Below are positions 55,627 through 64,000 of a DNA stretch of 64,000 bases, piece after piece. How positions within the stretch are numbered: position 1 is the stretch's first letter; the number at the start of each line of letters is the position of its first letter. Origin of the DNA: Candidatus Lambdaproteobacteria bacterium RIFOXYD2_FULL_56_26 (GTDB lineage Bacteria > SAR324 > XYD2-FULL-50-16); contig MFNF01000001.1 of NCBI GenBank assembly GCA_001783715.1, forward strand, positions 1-64,000. The letters run 5' to 3'. The notes beneath the pieces are model-generated. The model was not told the DNA's origin. It worked only from the letters and a program-made list of their open reading frames with translations, and did not search any database. Position numbers and translations under genes: made by a program.

Positions 55627-56229
55627 ATGCAATTGATCCTCGCACTCTCCGAGGCCTTGGCTTGGGGGTTTAAGATTTACGGCTGGATGATCGTGGTGGC
55701 CTTCCTGCTGACCTGGGTGGATGCGGACAAAAGCAACGGCATCGTCCGGTTTATCAACCGCTACACCTACCCCTTCTGGGCTTGGCTTTCCACCAAACTG
55801 CCCCGATCCCTGGTGCCCTTTGCGCCCTTGGTGGCCTTGTTTTTGGTGGACTTTGGGGAGATCTTTTTTCCCGGTGCCCTGCGCTCTTTTGGCGGGACAC
55901 TGGTGGAGCGGTTGGTTTTAGAGGAGGGGCTGTACAACTTGGCCTTATACTTTGGGCTGGCGACGATCCTAGTGGCCCGGAGCTTGGTGATGTTTTTGCT
56001 GATGTTGTGCATCCTGTACTTCGTTTTTACCCTGGTGGCCCCGCCGGTAACCAACCCGTTTGTCAGGAGCGTGGTTTGGATGTTGGACCCAATGTTGCGG
56101 CCCTTGCAGCGCCTTTTGCCCCGAGCCAAGTTGGACCTTTCCCCGATTGTTTTGGCAGTGGGGCTGTACCTGTTGATGACCTTGATGGCTCCGGTAGCCA
56201 TCAGCCTGCAAACCCAGTTGACCGTCTAA
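55627..56229 (+). CDS. YggT-family membrane protein
   Basis: A 200-residue integral membrane protein with two YggT repeats: IYGWMIVVAFLLTWVDADKSNGIVRFINRYTYPF (about 17-50) and a second near VTNPFVRSVVWMLDPMLRPLQRLLP. Four or five helices. YggT proteins are widespread, and roles in osmotic tolerance or cell division are suggested. The ATG lies one base after the PilZ stop and four bases before the next gene. Confidence 0.85.
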   Translation: MQLILALSEALAWGFKIYGWMIVVAFLLTWVDADKSNGIVRFINRYTYPFWAWLSTKLPRSLVPFAPLVALFLVDFGEIFFPGALRSFGGTLVERLVLEEGLYNLALYFGLATILVARSLVMFLLMLCILYFVFTLVAPPVTNPFVRSVVWMLDPMLRPLQRLLPRAKLDLSPIVLAVGLYLLMTLMAPVAISLQTQLTV

Positions 56230-56233
56230 GCCC

Positions 56234-57334
56234 ATGGGCCTCAACACCGCCGCCTTGGGCGAACAGATCCAAAGGTTGGCCGGGATTGACCCGTTGGCCG
56301 AGGTCGATGAAACCTTTTTTCGTCCCACCGGCAACGACCACTTGGCCCAGTTTTGCCTGAAAAATCTGGCCCCCGAACTGGCCGAGCTGGAGCTGCGGGA
56401 CCAACGGGCCTTTTTGTTGGCCGAGTTGGAGGAATCGCTGGGCCTGAACTTCAACCTGACTGCGGACCCGAATTATGCCGCTGCCACCTTGGGGGAGACC
56501 GGCGGTCCCGGTGGTGTGCAGGTGGTTCTGGACTTGGGAATGCCCCAGTTGGTCCTGGTCCATTACCTGGGCGAAGCCAGGGCAATCGGGAAACTGAACG
56601 GTCGCCTGACCTCCCTGCCCTTCCTTTCCCCCGCCAGACTGGGCCGAGAAGAAATGTTGGGCCTGCGGGCCTCTTTGGGCCGGATTTTGTTGGTCCGGCT
56701 GGGCTTTGAGCAAAACCCCAAACTTTTTGCCGAACCGACCGGACTTTTGGGCACCCTCAAAGGCGGCCAATCCGGACCCCTGCTGGAGCAATGGCTGCGT
56801 ACCAAACCGGAGCTGGTCCGGGTGGAGGCCCTGGGCGGCGAAGGGGGCGAGGGCAGCGGCTCAAGGATCGAGATTTTGGAAACCGGAGCCTTGTGGGGAA
56901 AAGGGATGCGGCTGGCCAACTTCCTGGAACGGTGCCAGAAGGTCGAGGCGTTGCTGGACCTGCGCTACCGGCAGATCGAACAACACCACCTTTGCTCGGT
57001 GGTCACCCAGGGGGGATGGAGCCGCTTGGTCGGCGAGCCGGTGCGGTTTGTTTTTGAACAGCCGATCGAGCGGATGGACCGGTTTTTGGCGCTGTTGGGT
57101 CAGGGGCTCAAGCCCCTGGAGTTTTATGGCAACCCGGAGCGGCTGAGCCCCAACCTTTGGGGCATGGAGCTTTGTGATGCCACCGGCGGTTGGCTTCGGT
57201 TGAGCCTGACCCCCCACTGGCTCAGTTGTGAACTGACCGGCCCCCATTCCATCCCCCTTTTTGACCGACTGGAAGGCTTTTTGGCCAAACAGGTGGAGGC
57301 AACCTTGGGCCTGCAACCTTGGGGAGAACCATGA
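56234..57334 (+). CDS. Unknown 366-residue protein in the yggT-moaC operon
   Basis: A cytoplasmic protein with no signal peptide or membrane helix, rich in Leu, Gly and Glu. The start follows yggT by four bases, and the stop overlaps the next gene as ATGA. I recognise no motif. Segments such as RLGREEMLGLRASLGRILLVRLG suggest alternating helices and strands. With the next gene it forms a strictly coupled pair. A scaffold or regulatory role is only a guess. Confidence 0.6.
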   Translation: MGLNTAALGEQIQRLAGIDPLAEVDETFFRPTGNDHLAQFCLKNLAPELAELELRDQRAFLLAELEESLGLNFNLTADPNYAAATLGETGGPGGVQVVLDLGMPQLVLVHYLGEARAIGKLNGRLTSLPFLSPARLGREEMLGLRASLGRILLVRLGFEQNPKLFAEPTGLLGTLKGGQSGPLLEQWLRTKPELVRVEALGGEGGEGSGSRIEILETGALWGKGMRLANFLERCQKVEALLDLRYRQIEQHHLCSVVTQGGWSRLVGEPVRFVFEQPIERMDRFLALLGQGLKPLEFYGNPERLSPNLWGMELCDATGGWLRLSLTPHWLSCELTGPHSIPLFDRLEGFLAKQVEATLGLQPWGEP

Positions 57335-58200
57335 TTTTTCCCTTCCGGGCGAACGAACAGCTCCTGGCCGATTGGGTCTTGGCCCAGTCCGGCCCCGCCG
57401 GGATCTTTCCCCAGTCCAAGGGCTGGGGCCTCGGTTTTACCTTGTGGCAACCGCCGGGCCCCTACCGTCCTTTGTTTGTCTTCCAGGCGCAACAGCAGGA
57501 CGAGACCTTGCTGCTCTTTCCGCTCAGCCCCCCTTCGGCGGCCTCCGCTCCGTTGGAATTGCTTTTGAAGTTCCCCACCGCCGGGCAGCGGGTCTTGTTG
57601 TGCGGCCAGTCCTGGGCGGAAGCCTTGGTGGCAGAGGCAAAAAAATTGCTGCCCAAACCGGTGGTGCTCGCTTTGGCAGAGAACGGGGCCGAGTTGGTGG
57701 CCGGGGAGTTTGCCAACAGTCGGTTGGAATTCCGGCTCCAGGGGCAGAGCCTCAAGCCCCAGGACTTGGTTCCCCAAATGCCGGTCAACCCGGCCTTGGT
57801 GGAGGACGAAACCATTTTGACCCGGTGTTTCTTGGGTCTTTTTACCCAGCTGAACCGTAGGTCGGCCTTGGGCGGGGACTGGTTCAAGCTGGAAGAGCTG
57901 TTGCAGGAAAGCCTCCCCTTGTACGGCCAGCTGAGCAGGCCCAGGCGCAAGGAACTGGAAAACCTGATGTTGGTGCAGCTCCAAGGGCTTTTGGACGGCC
58001 CCTTGAAGGGCGCTCTGGTCCTGGAACATTACAAAAAGAAGGAAGGCTCCCAACCGGTTTGGCGGCTCCGTCTGCCGCCGGTAGAACCGGGCCGCCCCCT
58101 GTTGCCCCAAACCTTGCGTCGGCAAGCCCAGGCCTTGCTGTGGCTGAAAAACCAAGTCAACCAAACGAGTTTTTATGACCCAGAAATTGACCCACTTTAA
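57331..58200 (+). CDS. Unknown 289-residue protein, coupled to its upstream neighbour
   Basis: A 289-residue cytoplasmic protein starting at the ATG at 57331 inside the upstream stop (ATGA). It is mostly Leu/Gln/Pro-rich with no motif I recognise and no membrane helix. Its 3' end overlaps moaC by 26 bases, so translation of moaC probably depends on it. The gene pair and moaC form one transcript with yggT and perhaps the PilZ gene. Confidence 0.6.
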   Translation: MIFPFRANEQLLADWVLAQSGPAGIFPQSKGWGLGFTLWQPPGPYRPLFVFQAQQQDETLLLFPLSPPSAASAPLELLLKFPTAGQRVLLCGQSWAEALVAEAKKLLPKPVVLALAENGAELVAGEFANSRLEFRLQGQSLKPQDLVPQMPVNPALVEDETILTRCFLGLFTQLNRRSALGGDWFKLEELLQESLPLYGQLSRPRRKELENLMLVQLQGLLDGPLKGALVLEHYKKKEGSQPVWRLRLPPVEPGRPLLPQTLRRQAQALLWLKNQVNQTSFYDPEIDPL

Positions 58201-58663
58201 CGACCAAGGCCGAGCCCAAATGGTGGACGTTTCGGCCAAATCGGTGACCCACCGTCTGGCCAAAGCCAAAGGTTCCCTCAAGATTTCCGCTGAACTGGCC
58301 CAAATCCTGGAGCAAGGCAGTTTGGCCAAGGGGGATGCCTTTACCGTAGCCAAAACGGCGGGGATCCTGGCGGCCAAACAAACCGGCCTTTTGATCCCCC
58401 TGTGCCATCCTCTGGGGCTCGACCAAGTGGAGATCGAGATTTGGTTGGATGTCCCGGAGGGCCGGGTGTACTTCGAGGCCACCGCCAAGTGCGAGGGCAA
58501 GACCGGGGTGGAGATGGAAGCCCTGACCGCCCTGTCGGTCGCCGCCCTGACGGTTTACGACATGTGCAAGGCGGTGGACAAGGGCATGGTAATCGAACGG
58601 ATTGGGCTGGCCCTCAAGGAAGGCGGAAAGTCCGGGCGGTTTGAAAACCCGGATTTTCTCTAA
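58175..58663 (+). CDS. moaC: Cyclic pyranopterin monophosphate synthase (MoaC)
   Basis: A 162-residue enzyme of molybdenum-cofactor synthesis that turns MoaA's product into cPMP. Signatures are FNDQGRAQMVDVSAKSVTHR, LIPLCHPL (residue 69 on) and CEGKTGVEMEALTALSVAALTVYDMCKAVDKGM. Length is normal. It overlaps the upstream unknown gene by 26 bases. No moaA or other Mo-cofactor gene lies nearby. Confidence 0.96.
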   Translation: MTQKLTHFNDQGRAQMVDVSAKSVTHRLAKAKGSLKISAELAQILEQGSLAKGDAFTVAKTAGILAAKQTGLLIPLCHPLGLDQVEIEIWLDVPEGRVYFEATAKCEGKTGVEMEALTALSVAALTVYDMCKAVDKGMVIERIGLALKEGGKSGRFENPDFL

Positions 58664-58685
58664 AGTCCCACCTCCTAACATTCCC

Positions 58686-59963
58686 CTAGAAGGTCCATCC
58701 CGCCTCAACACCGCTGAGCCAGTTGAAGGGATTTTGGTCCCGGACATAGCCCAGAGAGGACTTGAGGCTGACCATCAGGCTGCCGGTACTGGCGGCCAGA
58801 TAATAACCCCGGTCGCTTTGCCAACGGTAGCCGACCATCGCTTTGGCAACCGTATGGACCTCCTTGTGCTCGCTGGTGCCGCCCAAAAGTTCCAGGTAAA
58901 ATTGGGACTGTTGGCTTTGGTTGTAGATCAGGAGCGGACCAGCGGCAATATAGGCCCCAGTGATCTGGAGGTTGGGCCGGTCCTTCGCCAAAGCCAGACT
59001 GGAATTGATCCACCCCAGTTCGGCCCCCATTCCCCATTCAAAACTTTCTCTTTGCGTGCCCATGGCAAAGTGCACCGAACTCAACCCGCCCCATTCCTTG
59101 GAGTTTTGGAAACCATAAACCCCCAGACCCAAGCTGGTCCACCTGCGTTTGGAGGCTCCACGGCCAAACCAAAAACGGTATGCCGAATCCCGGCCAAGCC
59201 AATAGCGTGAGGAAAATATTCCGGATTTCTTTTTGGTGCCGGTTGGCTCCATTTCTTTGATGGGCACGTCTCCCTCGATTTCAGGGCGGTTGGAAGGCAA
59301 CGTTGCTTCAGGTTTGGCATCGGCAGGTCTGCTGCCTTCCTTGAGGGCGAGCTGGTCTTCTTGGCTTTGGCGATACAAATACCGGACAGCATAAAAGATC
59401 AGCACAATCACGATCACCAACCCAAGGATCACTAGAAGGCCAGCCATTCCGTCTCCCCCTCCCTTTCCGCCGCCTCCACCAAGCCCTCTGCCCACCGAGT
59501 CCCCGATCCCTCTGCCCACCCCCTCCCTGACCGCTCGCCCTAGTTGACCGGAAACCTGTGAGCCATCTTCGTTGTACATTGTTTGGCCCTGTTCCTGTTG
59601 GAAGGAACCAGCAGGGGTGTTGTTAGGTCCAGTCTCTTGGGTTGGGTTTTGAGCGTTTGCAGCATTTGGGTTTGACGGAACCGGAAGGGGCGAGGGGGTT
59701 GCCTCGGCCTGGGCCAAGAGGCGGTCCAATTCTGCCGGGTCGGTGACTTCTATGGTTGTCGCACCCTGTTCCTCCATGGTGCGGCGGAACGCTTCGCCTT
59801 CTTCGGGGCTCATATACAAAACCTGCACCTGTGCCCCGCCGGTGGCTGACTGGAAGCTGGGCGACAAAGGTTCGGGATGGGCGTTGCCGTACAACTCCTG
59901 ACGTTGGAACAAGACCAACAAAAGGATCAGGCAAAGCTTGGTGATCGGGGAATAAGGCTTCAT
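58686..59963 (-). CDS. Paralogous membrane protein A: signal peptide, TM helix, C-terminal beta domain
   Basis: A 425-residue protein in five parts: signal peptide (1-26, LILLLVLFQRQELYG), a small alpha/beta segment (45-88), a low-complexity Gln/Asn/Gly linker (90-172), one membrane helix (about 174-195), and a C-terminal beta-rich domain (about 240-425). Its last 90 residues match protein B (60030-60992) at about 74 positions by my count. I do not recognise the family. A Gly-rich run precedes the helix. Protein B lies 66 bp upstream on the same strand, so the two are a tandem duplication. Confidence 0.72.
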   Translation of the reverse strand: MKPYSPITKLCLILLLVLFQRQELYGNAHPEPLSPSFQSATGGAQVQVLYMSPEEGEAFRRTMEEQGATTIEVTDPAELDRLLAQAEATPSPLPVPSNPNAANAQNPTQETGPNNTPAGSFQQEQGQTMYNEDGSQVSGQLGRAVREGVGRGIGDSVGRGLGGGGGKGGGDGMAGLLVILGLVIVIVLIFYAVRYLYRQSQEDQLALKEGSRPADAKPEATLPSNRPEIEGDVPIKEMEPTGTKKKSGIFSSRYWLGRDSAYRFWFGRGASKRRWTSLGLGVYGFQNSKEWGGLSSVHFAMGTQRESFEWGMGAELGWINSSLALAKDRPNLQITGAYIAAGPLLIYNQSQQSQFYLELLGGTSEHKEVHTVAKAMVGYRWQSDRGYYLAASTGSLMVSLKSSLGYVRDQNPFNWLSGVEAGWTF

Positions 59964-60029
59964 TTCCTTTGGTAGAAAAATTTCAGTTTGAAAAATATAC
60001 GTTGGAAAACCACAAACACAAAGAAAAAG

Positions 60030-60992
60030 TCAAAAGGCCCAACCTGCTTCAATCCCGCTGAGCCAGTTGAAAGGGTTTTGGTCCCTGACGTAGCCCAAGG
60101 AAGACTTGAGGCTGACCATCAGGCTGCCGGTACTGACCGCCAGATAAGCCCCCTGCTCGCTTTGCCAACGGTAGCCGACCATTGCTTTGGCCACCGTATG
60201 GACCTCCTTGTGCTCGCTGGTGCCGCCCAGAAGTTCCAGGAAAAATCGGGCCTCTTTGGTGTGGTTGTAAACCAACAGCGGCCCGGCGGCGATAAAGGAG
60301 CCTTGGATGTCCAGGTTGGGCTTGGCTTTTTCCAGGGCCAAACTGGCGTTGATCCGGCCTACCTCGGCCGCAAGCCCCCAGTCGAAGCCCAGGTCCTTGA
60401 ATCCCAACGCAAAGCGGACCGATTCCAGCCCGCCCCATTCCTTGCCGTTGGCAAACCCAAACACCCCTACCCCAAAACTGGACCAGCTTTTGGCCCGCCA
60501 GCCGTAGTTGAGGTAACGGTACAGGTAGGTAGCGGCATAAAAGACGAAGGCAAAAACCACGATCAGGCCGATGATCACAAAGATCACCATCGCTGCATCC
60601 CCGTTGTTCCCGCCCCCGCCCCCAAGGTTCAGGTGAAAGTTGAAGTTCGGGCTGTAGGACGGCCACGAGGGGGAGTATTCTTGGGGTGCCGGTTCGGGGT
60701 TGTAGTCTTGGGGCTGCCGGTCCCGGTTGGGGTCTTCCTCCGGTGTCTCTTTGGCCTGAGCCTGGGCATACAACCTTGCCGCCTCCGGTTGTTCGATGAT
60801 TTGCACCGAACCTTGGGACTCCAGATTCCGCCGCAACAAGGCCGCCTCTTGGGTGTTCAGGTACAAAGCTTGGGGGGCAAGGGGGTGGACCGTCAGCAGG
60901 TTGGGGTCCACCTTGGCAAACAATTCTTGCCGTTGGAACAAGAGCAACAGGAGGCACAAAAAAACCTTCACCCAAATCGGCCTGGACTTCAT
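60030..60992 (-). CDS. Paralogous membrane protein B: signal peptide, TM helix, C-terminal beta domain
   Basis: A 320-residue protein with the same order as protein A but a shorter linker: signal peptide (1-26, LCLLLLLFQRQELFA), short alpha/beta part (35-80), Pro/Asn/Tyr-rich linker, membrane helix (about 133-155) and a C-terminal beta domain (about 168-320) with KEWGGLESVRFALG. The FQRQEL segment is shared with A, as is a 27-residue identical block in the C-terminal domain. It lies 29 bases after the stop of the FleS-like kinase. Function unknown. Confidence 0.72.
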   Translation of the reverse strand: MKSRPIWVKVFLCLLLLLFQRQELFAKVDPNLLTVHPLAPQALYLNTQEAALLRRNLESQGSVQIIEQPEAARLYAQAQAKETPEEDPNRDRQPQDYNPEPAPQEYSPSWPSYSPNFNFHLNLGGGGGNNGDAAMVIFVIIGLIVVFAFVFYAATYLYRYLNYGWRAKSWSSFGVGVFGFANGKEWGGLESVRFALGFKDLGFDWGLAAEVGRINASLALEKAKPNLDIQGSFIAAGPLLVYNHTKEARFFLELLGGTSEHKEVHTVAKAMVGYRWQSEQGAYLAVSTGSLMVSLKSSLGYVRDQNPFNWLSGIEAGWAF

Positions 60993-61021
60993 AAAACCTC
61001 AAAAGAAAAGGGATGTTTTCA

Positions 61022-62284
61022 TCAACGTTCCAACAATTCGGGGAACAACAGGTCCAAAGTGGTGCCCTTGCCCAATTGGGAGGAGACCTCAATGGCCCCT
61101 CCGTGGCTGGCCATGGTTTTGTGGACGATCGACATGCCCAGGCCGGTGCCCTGCTCCCGGGTGGTAAAAAAGGGGTCGAACAACCGCCGTTTGGTTTCGG
61201 CGGTCATGCCTTTGCCGGAGTCGGCAAAACGGACCCGGACCACCCGCAGTTTCTCCCGGTCCCCCTTGAGTTGTTTGGGGAACTTTTCGAGCATCACCGG
61301 GTCCGACTCCAGGTAGGCCTTGGCTTCGATCTTCAATTCCCCCCCTTCTTCCATTGCTTGGCAAGCGTTCATAAAAAGATTGAGGAAAACCTGTTTGATC
61401 AACTGGGGATTGCCTTTGATCCACAGTTCCCCTTTGGGCCGTTTGTACTTGAGTTCCACCCCTTGTTGGTCGGCGGTGTGCTGGGAGAAGCCGACAAAGT
61501 CGCTGAGCAAAGGGACCAAGTTGAAGGCTTCCAGCTGGATCGGCTTGGGGCGGCTGTATTCCAGCAGGTTGGAGATGATGTGGTTGATGCTGTGCAACGC
61601 CGAAGTGATGTGGTTGAGCAACTCCATCTCGGCGGATTCGGCGGTGACATCCTTTTTCATCATTGAGACAAACAGCTCAATGGAGCCCAAGGGGTTTCGT
61701 ACCTCATGGGCCACCTGCATGGCAATCTCCCCCATGGCGGCCAGTCGGTTCTTGCGCTCCGCCTCATCCTGCAACCGTTTGAGCAGGGTGATGTCGTTGA
61801 GGTTTAAGATGATCCCTTGGCGGGTGCTGGTTTCCGACTCGATCAAGCTGGTGGAAACCGCCAAGAGAATCTTGGCTCCATCGGCCCTCAGGTAGGAACA
61901 TTCCTGGGTGTCCCGGGTGGCCAAGGCCTCCACTGCCGCCTCGTCCAGCGGGCTGGGCAGGAGGCAGAGGCCGAGCAGCCGGTTGATCTCTTGGCCCACC
62001 GCCTCTTCCGCCCCGATCCCGGTGATTGCCACCGCCGCCCGGTTGAAGCTTTTGATCCGCCCCGCCAGATCGGTGACCACCAAACCGCTTTGCAGGCTTT
62101 GCAAGACGTTGCCCAGCTCCTGGTTTTTGGCCTGCAACTCGTTGTTGAGGGTATCTACCTGTTCTTGCAGTCGGGCTTGGTAGGTCCTGAGTTTTTCAAT
62201 GGACCGGTTGAAGGTCTCGAAGGCCTCGCTCAGGAGCTGCTTTTCCGCCAAGTTGAGGGTGGAAAGGTCTAGTTTTTTGTCCAT
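61022..62284 (-). CDS. PAS-domain histidine kinase (FleS/AtoS type)
   Basis: A 420-residue cytoplasmic sensor kinase. A coiled coil (about 20-60) leads into a PAS domain (about 60-170, SLQSGLVVTDLAGRIKSFNRAA). HisKA has the phospho-His in MQVAHEVRNPLGS. The HATPase domain holds the N-box FLNLFMNACQAM, DSGKGM and GTGLGM. There is no receiver and no membrane helix, as in the FleS/FlrB kinases that control flagellar class III genes with an NtrC-type partner; that partner is not here. It reads toward the paralogous membrane genes. Confidence 0.9.
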   Translation of the reverse strand: MDKKLDLSTLNLAEKQLLSEAFETFNRSIEKLRTYQARLQEQVDTLNNELQAKNQELGNVLQSLQSGLVVTDLAGRIKSFNRAAVAITGIGAEEAVGQEINRLLGLCLLPSPLDEAAVEALATRDTQECSYLRADGAKILLAVSTSLIESETSTRQGIILNLNDITLLKRLQDEAERKNRLAAMGEIAMQVAHEVRNPLGSIELFVSMMKKDVTAESAEMELLNHITSALHSINHIISNLLEYSRPKPIQLEAFNLVPLLSDFVGFSQHTADQQGVELKYKRPKGELWIKGNPQLIKQVFLNLFMNACQAMEEGGELKIEAKAYLESDPVMLEKFPKQLKGDREKLRVVRVRFADSGKGMTAETKRRLFDPFFTTREQGTGLGMSIVHKTMASHGGAIEVSSQLGKGTTLDLLFPELLER

Positions 62285-62472
62285 GTTGTTTTGGTCCTCA
62301 GACTGAAACTTTTTCCCGGAAGCGGTGCCCCCAAAAAAGGCCCAATGACCGGCGGAGGCCCGTTTTTGTGGCCAAGACTACGTAAATGGGCAGTTGCCTT
62401 TGAGGGCGCAAAACGTTTAAACTGTGCCGAAACTTTAGAAGAACTCCGTTCACCGTACCGAAGGAACCCCCA

Positions 62473-63678
62473 ATGACTCAACCAAAAATCGAGATTTACA
62501 GCAAGGCCCAATGTCCATACTGCGACCGGGCCAAGGTGCTTTTGACCAACAAAGGGGTGACCTATGAGGAGATCAGGATCGATCTTTTTCCCGAACGCAA
62601 GGAAGAAATGATCAAACGGGCCAACGGGGGGAGGACGGTGCCGCAGATCTTCATTGACGGACAGCACCTGGGTGGCTGTGACGACATTCATGCCCTGGAT
62701 GCCCAAGGGAAACTGGACCCTTACCTGAAACAGGAAAAAAAAGCCATGTCCGAAGAACATCATCAGGTGATCATTCTGGGTTCCGGCCCCGCCGGTTACA
62801 CCGCTGCCATTTATGCCGCCAGGGCCAACCTGAACCCTTTTGTGCTCTCTGGCCCCCAAAAGGGCGGTCAGTTGACCACCACCACGGAAGTGGAAAACTT
62901 CCCCGGATTTGAGCACGGCATCGACGGGAACCAGTTGATGATGAACATGGAAGCCCAGGCGGCCAGGTTTGAAACCAAAATCGAGTATGGGGACGTTCGT
63001 TCGGTGGACCTTTCCAAACGGCCCTTCACCTTGGTCACCGACGACAAGACCTACAAGGCGGAGGCCCTGATCGTGGCCACCGGGGCCAGCGCCAAGTACC
63101 TGGGCCTGCCCAGCGAGATCAGCTACAAAAACCACGGGGTTTCCGCTTGCGCCACCTGTGACGGTTTCTTTTACAAAGGCCAAGCGGTAGCGGTGGTCGG
63201 CGGAGGGGATACGGCCCTAGAAGAGGCCAGCTATCTGGCCAACATCTGCTCCAAGGTCTTTTTGATCCACCGCAGGCAGGACTTCCGGGCTTCGGTAGCG
63301 ATGCAAACCCGGGCCAAAAACCACCCCAAGATCGAAATGGTCCTTGACAGCGCTGTGGACGAGGTTCTAGGGGACGGCAAGCTGATGACCGACCTGAGGG
63401 TCAAAAACCTCAAGACCGGTGCCACCAGGAACCTGGGCTGTACCGGCTTGTTTGTGGCCATCGGCCATTCCCCCAACACCGAAGCTTTTAAGGGGCAGTT
63501 GGAATTGGACTCCATGGGCTACATTGTGATCCAAGGCGGGACCTCCAAGACCAACGTGGAAGGGGTTTTTGCCGCCGGGGACGTGGCCGATCCGCACTAC
63601 CGCCAAGCGATCACCGCCGCTGGGATGGGATGCCGGGCTGCCATTGATGCCGAACGCTGGCTGGGCGAGCAGGGGTAG
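62473..63678 (+). CDS. trxB: Glutaredoxin-thioredoxin reductase fusion
   Basis: A 401-residue fusion in one frame. Residues 1-85 are a glutaredoxin with CPYC (14-17) and the cis-Pro TVPQIF. After a short charged linker (about 86-95), a full low-molecular-weight thioredoxin reductase follows: FAD motif GSGPAGYTAA (103-112), redox CATC (226-229), NADPH motif GGGDTALEEA and HRR, and the second FAD motif GVFAAGDV. The linker codons hold a run of eight A bases (62735-62742) with an internal ATG at 62746 and GGA upstream, so a separate TrxB could also be made there. Confidence 0.9.
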   Translation: MTQPKIEIYSKAQCPYCDRAKVLLTNKGVTYEEIRIDLFPERKEEMIKRANGGRTVPQIFIDGQHLGGCDDIHALDAQGKLDPYLKQEKKAMSEEHHQVIILGSGPAGYTAAIYAARANLNPFVLSGPQKGGQLTTTTEVENFPGFEHGIDGNQLMMNMEAQAARFETKIEYGDVRSVDLSKRPFTLVTDDKTYKAEALIVATGASAKYLGLPSEISYKNHGVSACATCDGFFYKGQAVAVVGGGDTALEEASYLANICSKVFLIHRRQDFRASVAMQTRAKNHPKIEMVLDSAVDEVLGDGKLMTDLRVKNLKTGATRNLGCTGLFVAIGHSPNTEAFKGQLELDSMGYIVIQGGTSKTNVEGVFAAGDVADPHYRQAITAAGMGCRAAIDAERWLGEQG

Positions 63679-63686
63679 GCACAAAA

Positions 63687-63729
63687 CCCTTTGCCTGGGG
63701 GAATCCTCCGGGCAAAGGGGGCCTTTTTT
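63687..63729 (+). terminator. Rho-independent terminator after the Grx-TrxB gene
   Basis: A 9-bp stem (63687-63695 with 63711-63719) around a 15-nt loop is followed by GCC and a T-run (63723-63729). The rest of the gap to 63978 is low in coding signal. Confidence 0.85.
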
Positions 63730-63978
63730 CTTGGCCTGAGCTTTGCACCTCCTATTCCTTGGAGGCAGCTGCTTTTGGCCAAACCCCATGGACAAGACCG
63801 CCCCTTCGGGCCTGCCCCGGCCCCCAAAAGCCGAGCGCCCTCTTTGGGCACAGACCTCGCCCAGCCTTCCCCTTCTTCAGAGTCCCGGCAAAAAAAATCC
63901 CAGTATTGGCCCTTTCTTTGCATTTCCAATAGTGAAACTCTCCTTGGGCTCACGCCGGGAGAAGAACAAAGGAAAGCG

Positions 63979-64000
63979 ATGAGCATCAACCTATTTGACA
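63979..64000 (+). CDS. Start of a gene truncated by the window end
   Basis: An ATG at 63979 follows an AGGAAAGCG ribosome-binding site and opens a frame reading MSINLFD to the end of the window. Seven codons are not enough to identify it. The ATG and its spacing are good enough to expect a real gene. Confidence 0.45.

Noticed and set aside
63743-63982. A 79-codon plus-strand frame before the window end
   Set aside because: No ribosome-binding site, no motif, and a composition rich in Pro and Ser typical of chance frames. The better start is the ATG at 63979.

Overview
This is a GC-rich chromosomal window from a flagellated, chemotactic Gram-negative bacterium. The Gram-negative assignment rests on a Tol cluster, an LPS-export permease, a meso-DAP-type MurE, lipoproteins and beta-barrel-like envelope proteins. 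The motility genes are flhA, flhB, fliR, a chemoreceptor and a FleS-like kinase. Gene order and domain fusions (MurE-Alr, Grx-TrxB) recall deltaproteobacteria-like lineages such as SAR324/Lambdaproteobacteria. That placement is only an impression: there is no rRNA or full marker set here. Genes are densely packed, with many ATGA or few-base overlaps. I see no IS element, prophage, CRISPR array or integrase.

Layout. 1-494: two identical copies of an 82-bp element that can fold into a long hairpin. 495-3189: a nitroreductase, rplM-rpsI with a good promoter and terminator, and a degenerate receiver fused to an ATPase domain. 3274-7552: an LsrF-like aldolase, a bifunctional aldolase/SDR and an LptF/LptG permease. 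7409-20438 (minus strand): obg, a RadC protein with an unusual N-terminus, a nitrilase-family amidase, cpoB-tolB-tolA-tolR-tolQ (no pal), a murE-alr fusion, an EF-hand-like low-complexity protein, a CorC-like protein and a zinc-ribbon protein. 20478-24933: a tRNA with CAU anticodon, eno, ftsB, a YidD-like gene and thrS. 25209-30568: a beta-barrel-like protein, two lipoproteins and an unknown protein whose 3' end is tandemly duplicated downstream. 30945-33044: flhA. 33325-37567: two small unknown genes, then a 1058-residue acetoacetate-decarboxylase-like/FAD oxidoreductase fusion preceded by a perfect palindrome.

37643-45401 holds a hybrid histidine kinase, flhB-fliR-dksA, bpt-aroC, an AT-hook protein and pyrF. 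45454-53126 holds a CcsA/HemX-like membrane protein, a double-Cache chemoreceptor, dcd and tgt-rnr. 53327-58663 (plus strand) holds a ParA-like ATPase with a small RHH-like partner, a methyltransferase, a PilZ protein, yggT, two unknown genes and moaC. 58686-62284 (minus strand) holds two tandem paralogous membrane proteins and a PAS histidine kinase. 62473-63678 is a glutaredoxin-thioredoxin reductase fusion, followed by a terminator and the first codons of a gene that runs off the window.

Most of the window is housekeeping and envelope or motility biology. The parts with least precedent are the decarboxylase-like/FAD fusion, the paralogous membrane pair at 58686-60992, the beta-barrel/lipoprotein cluster, the RadC N-terminal extension, and the duplicated hairpin element. 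None of these can be proved to be a new system from sequence alone.
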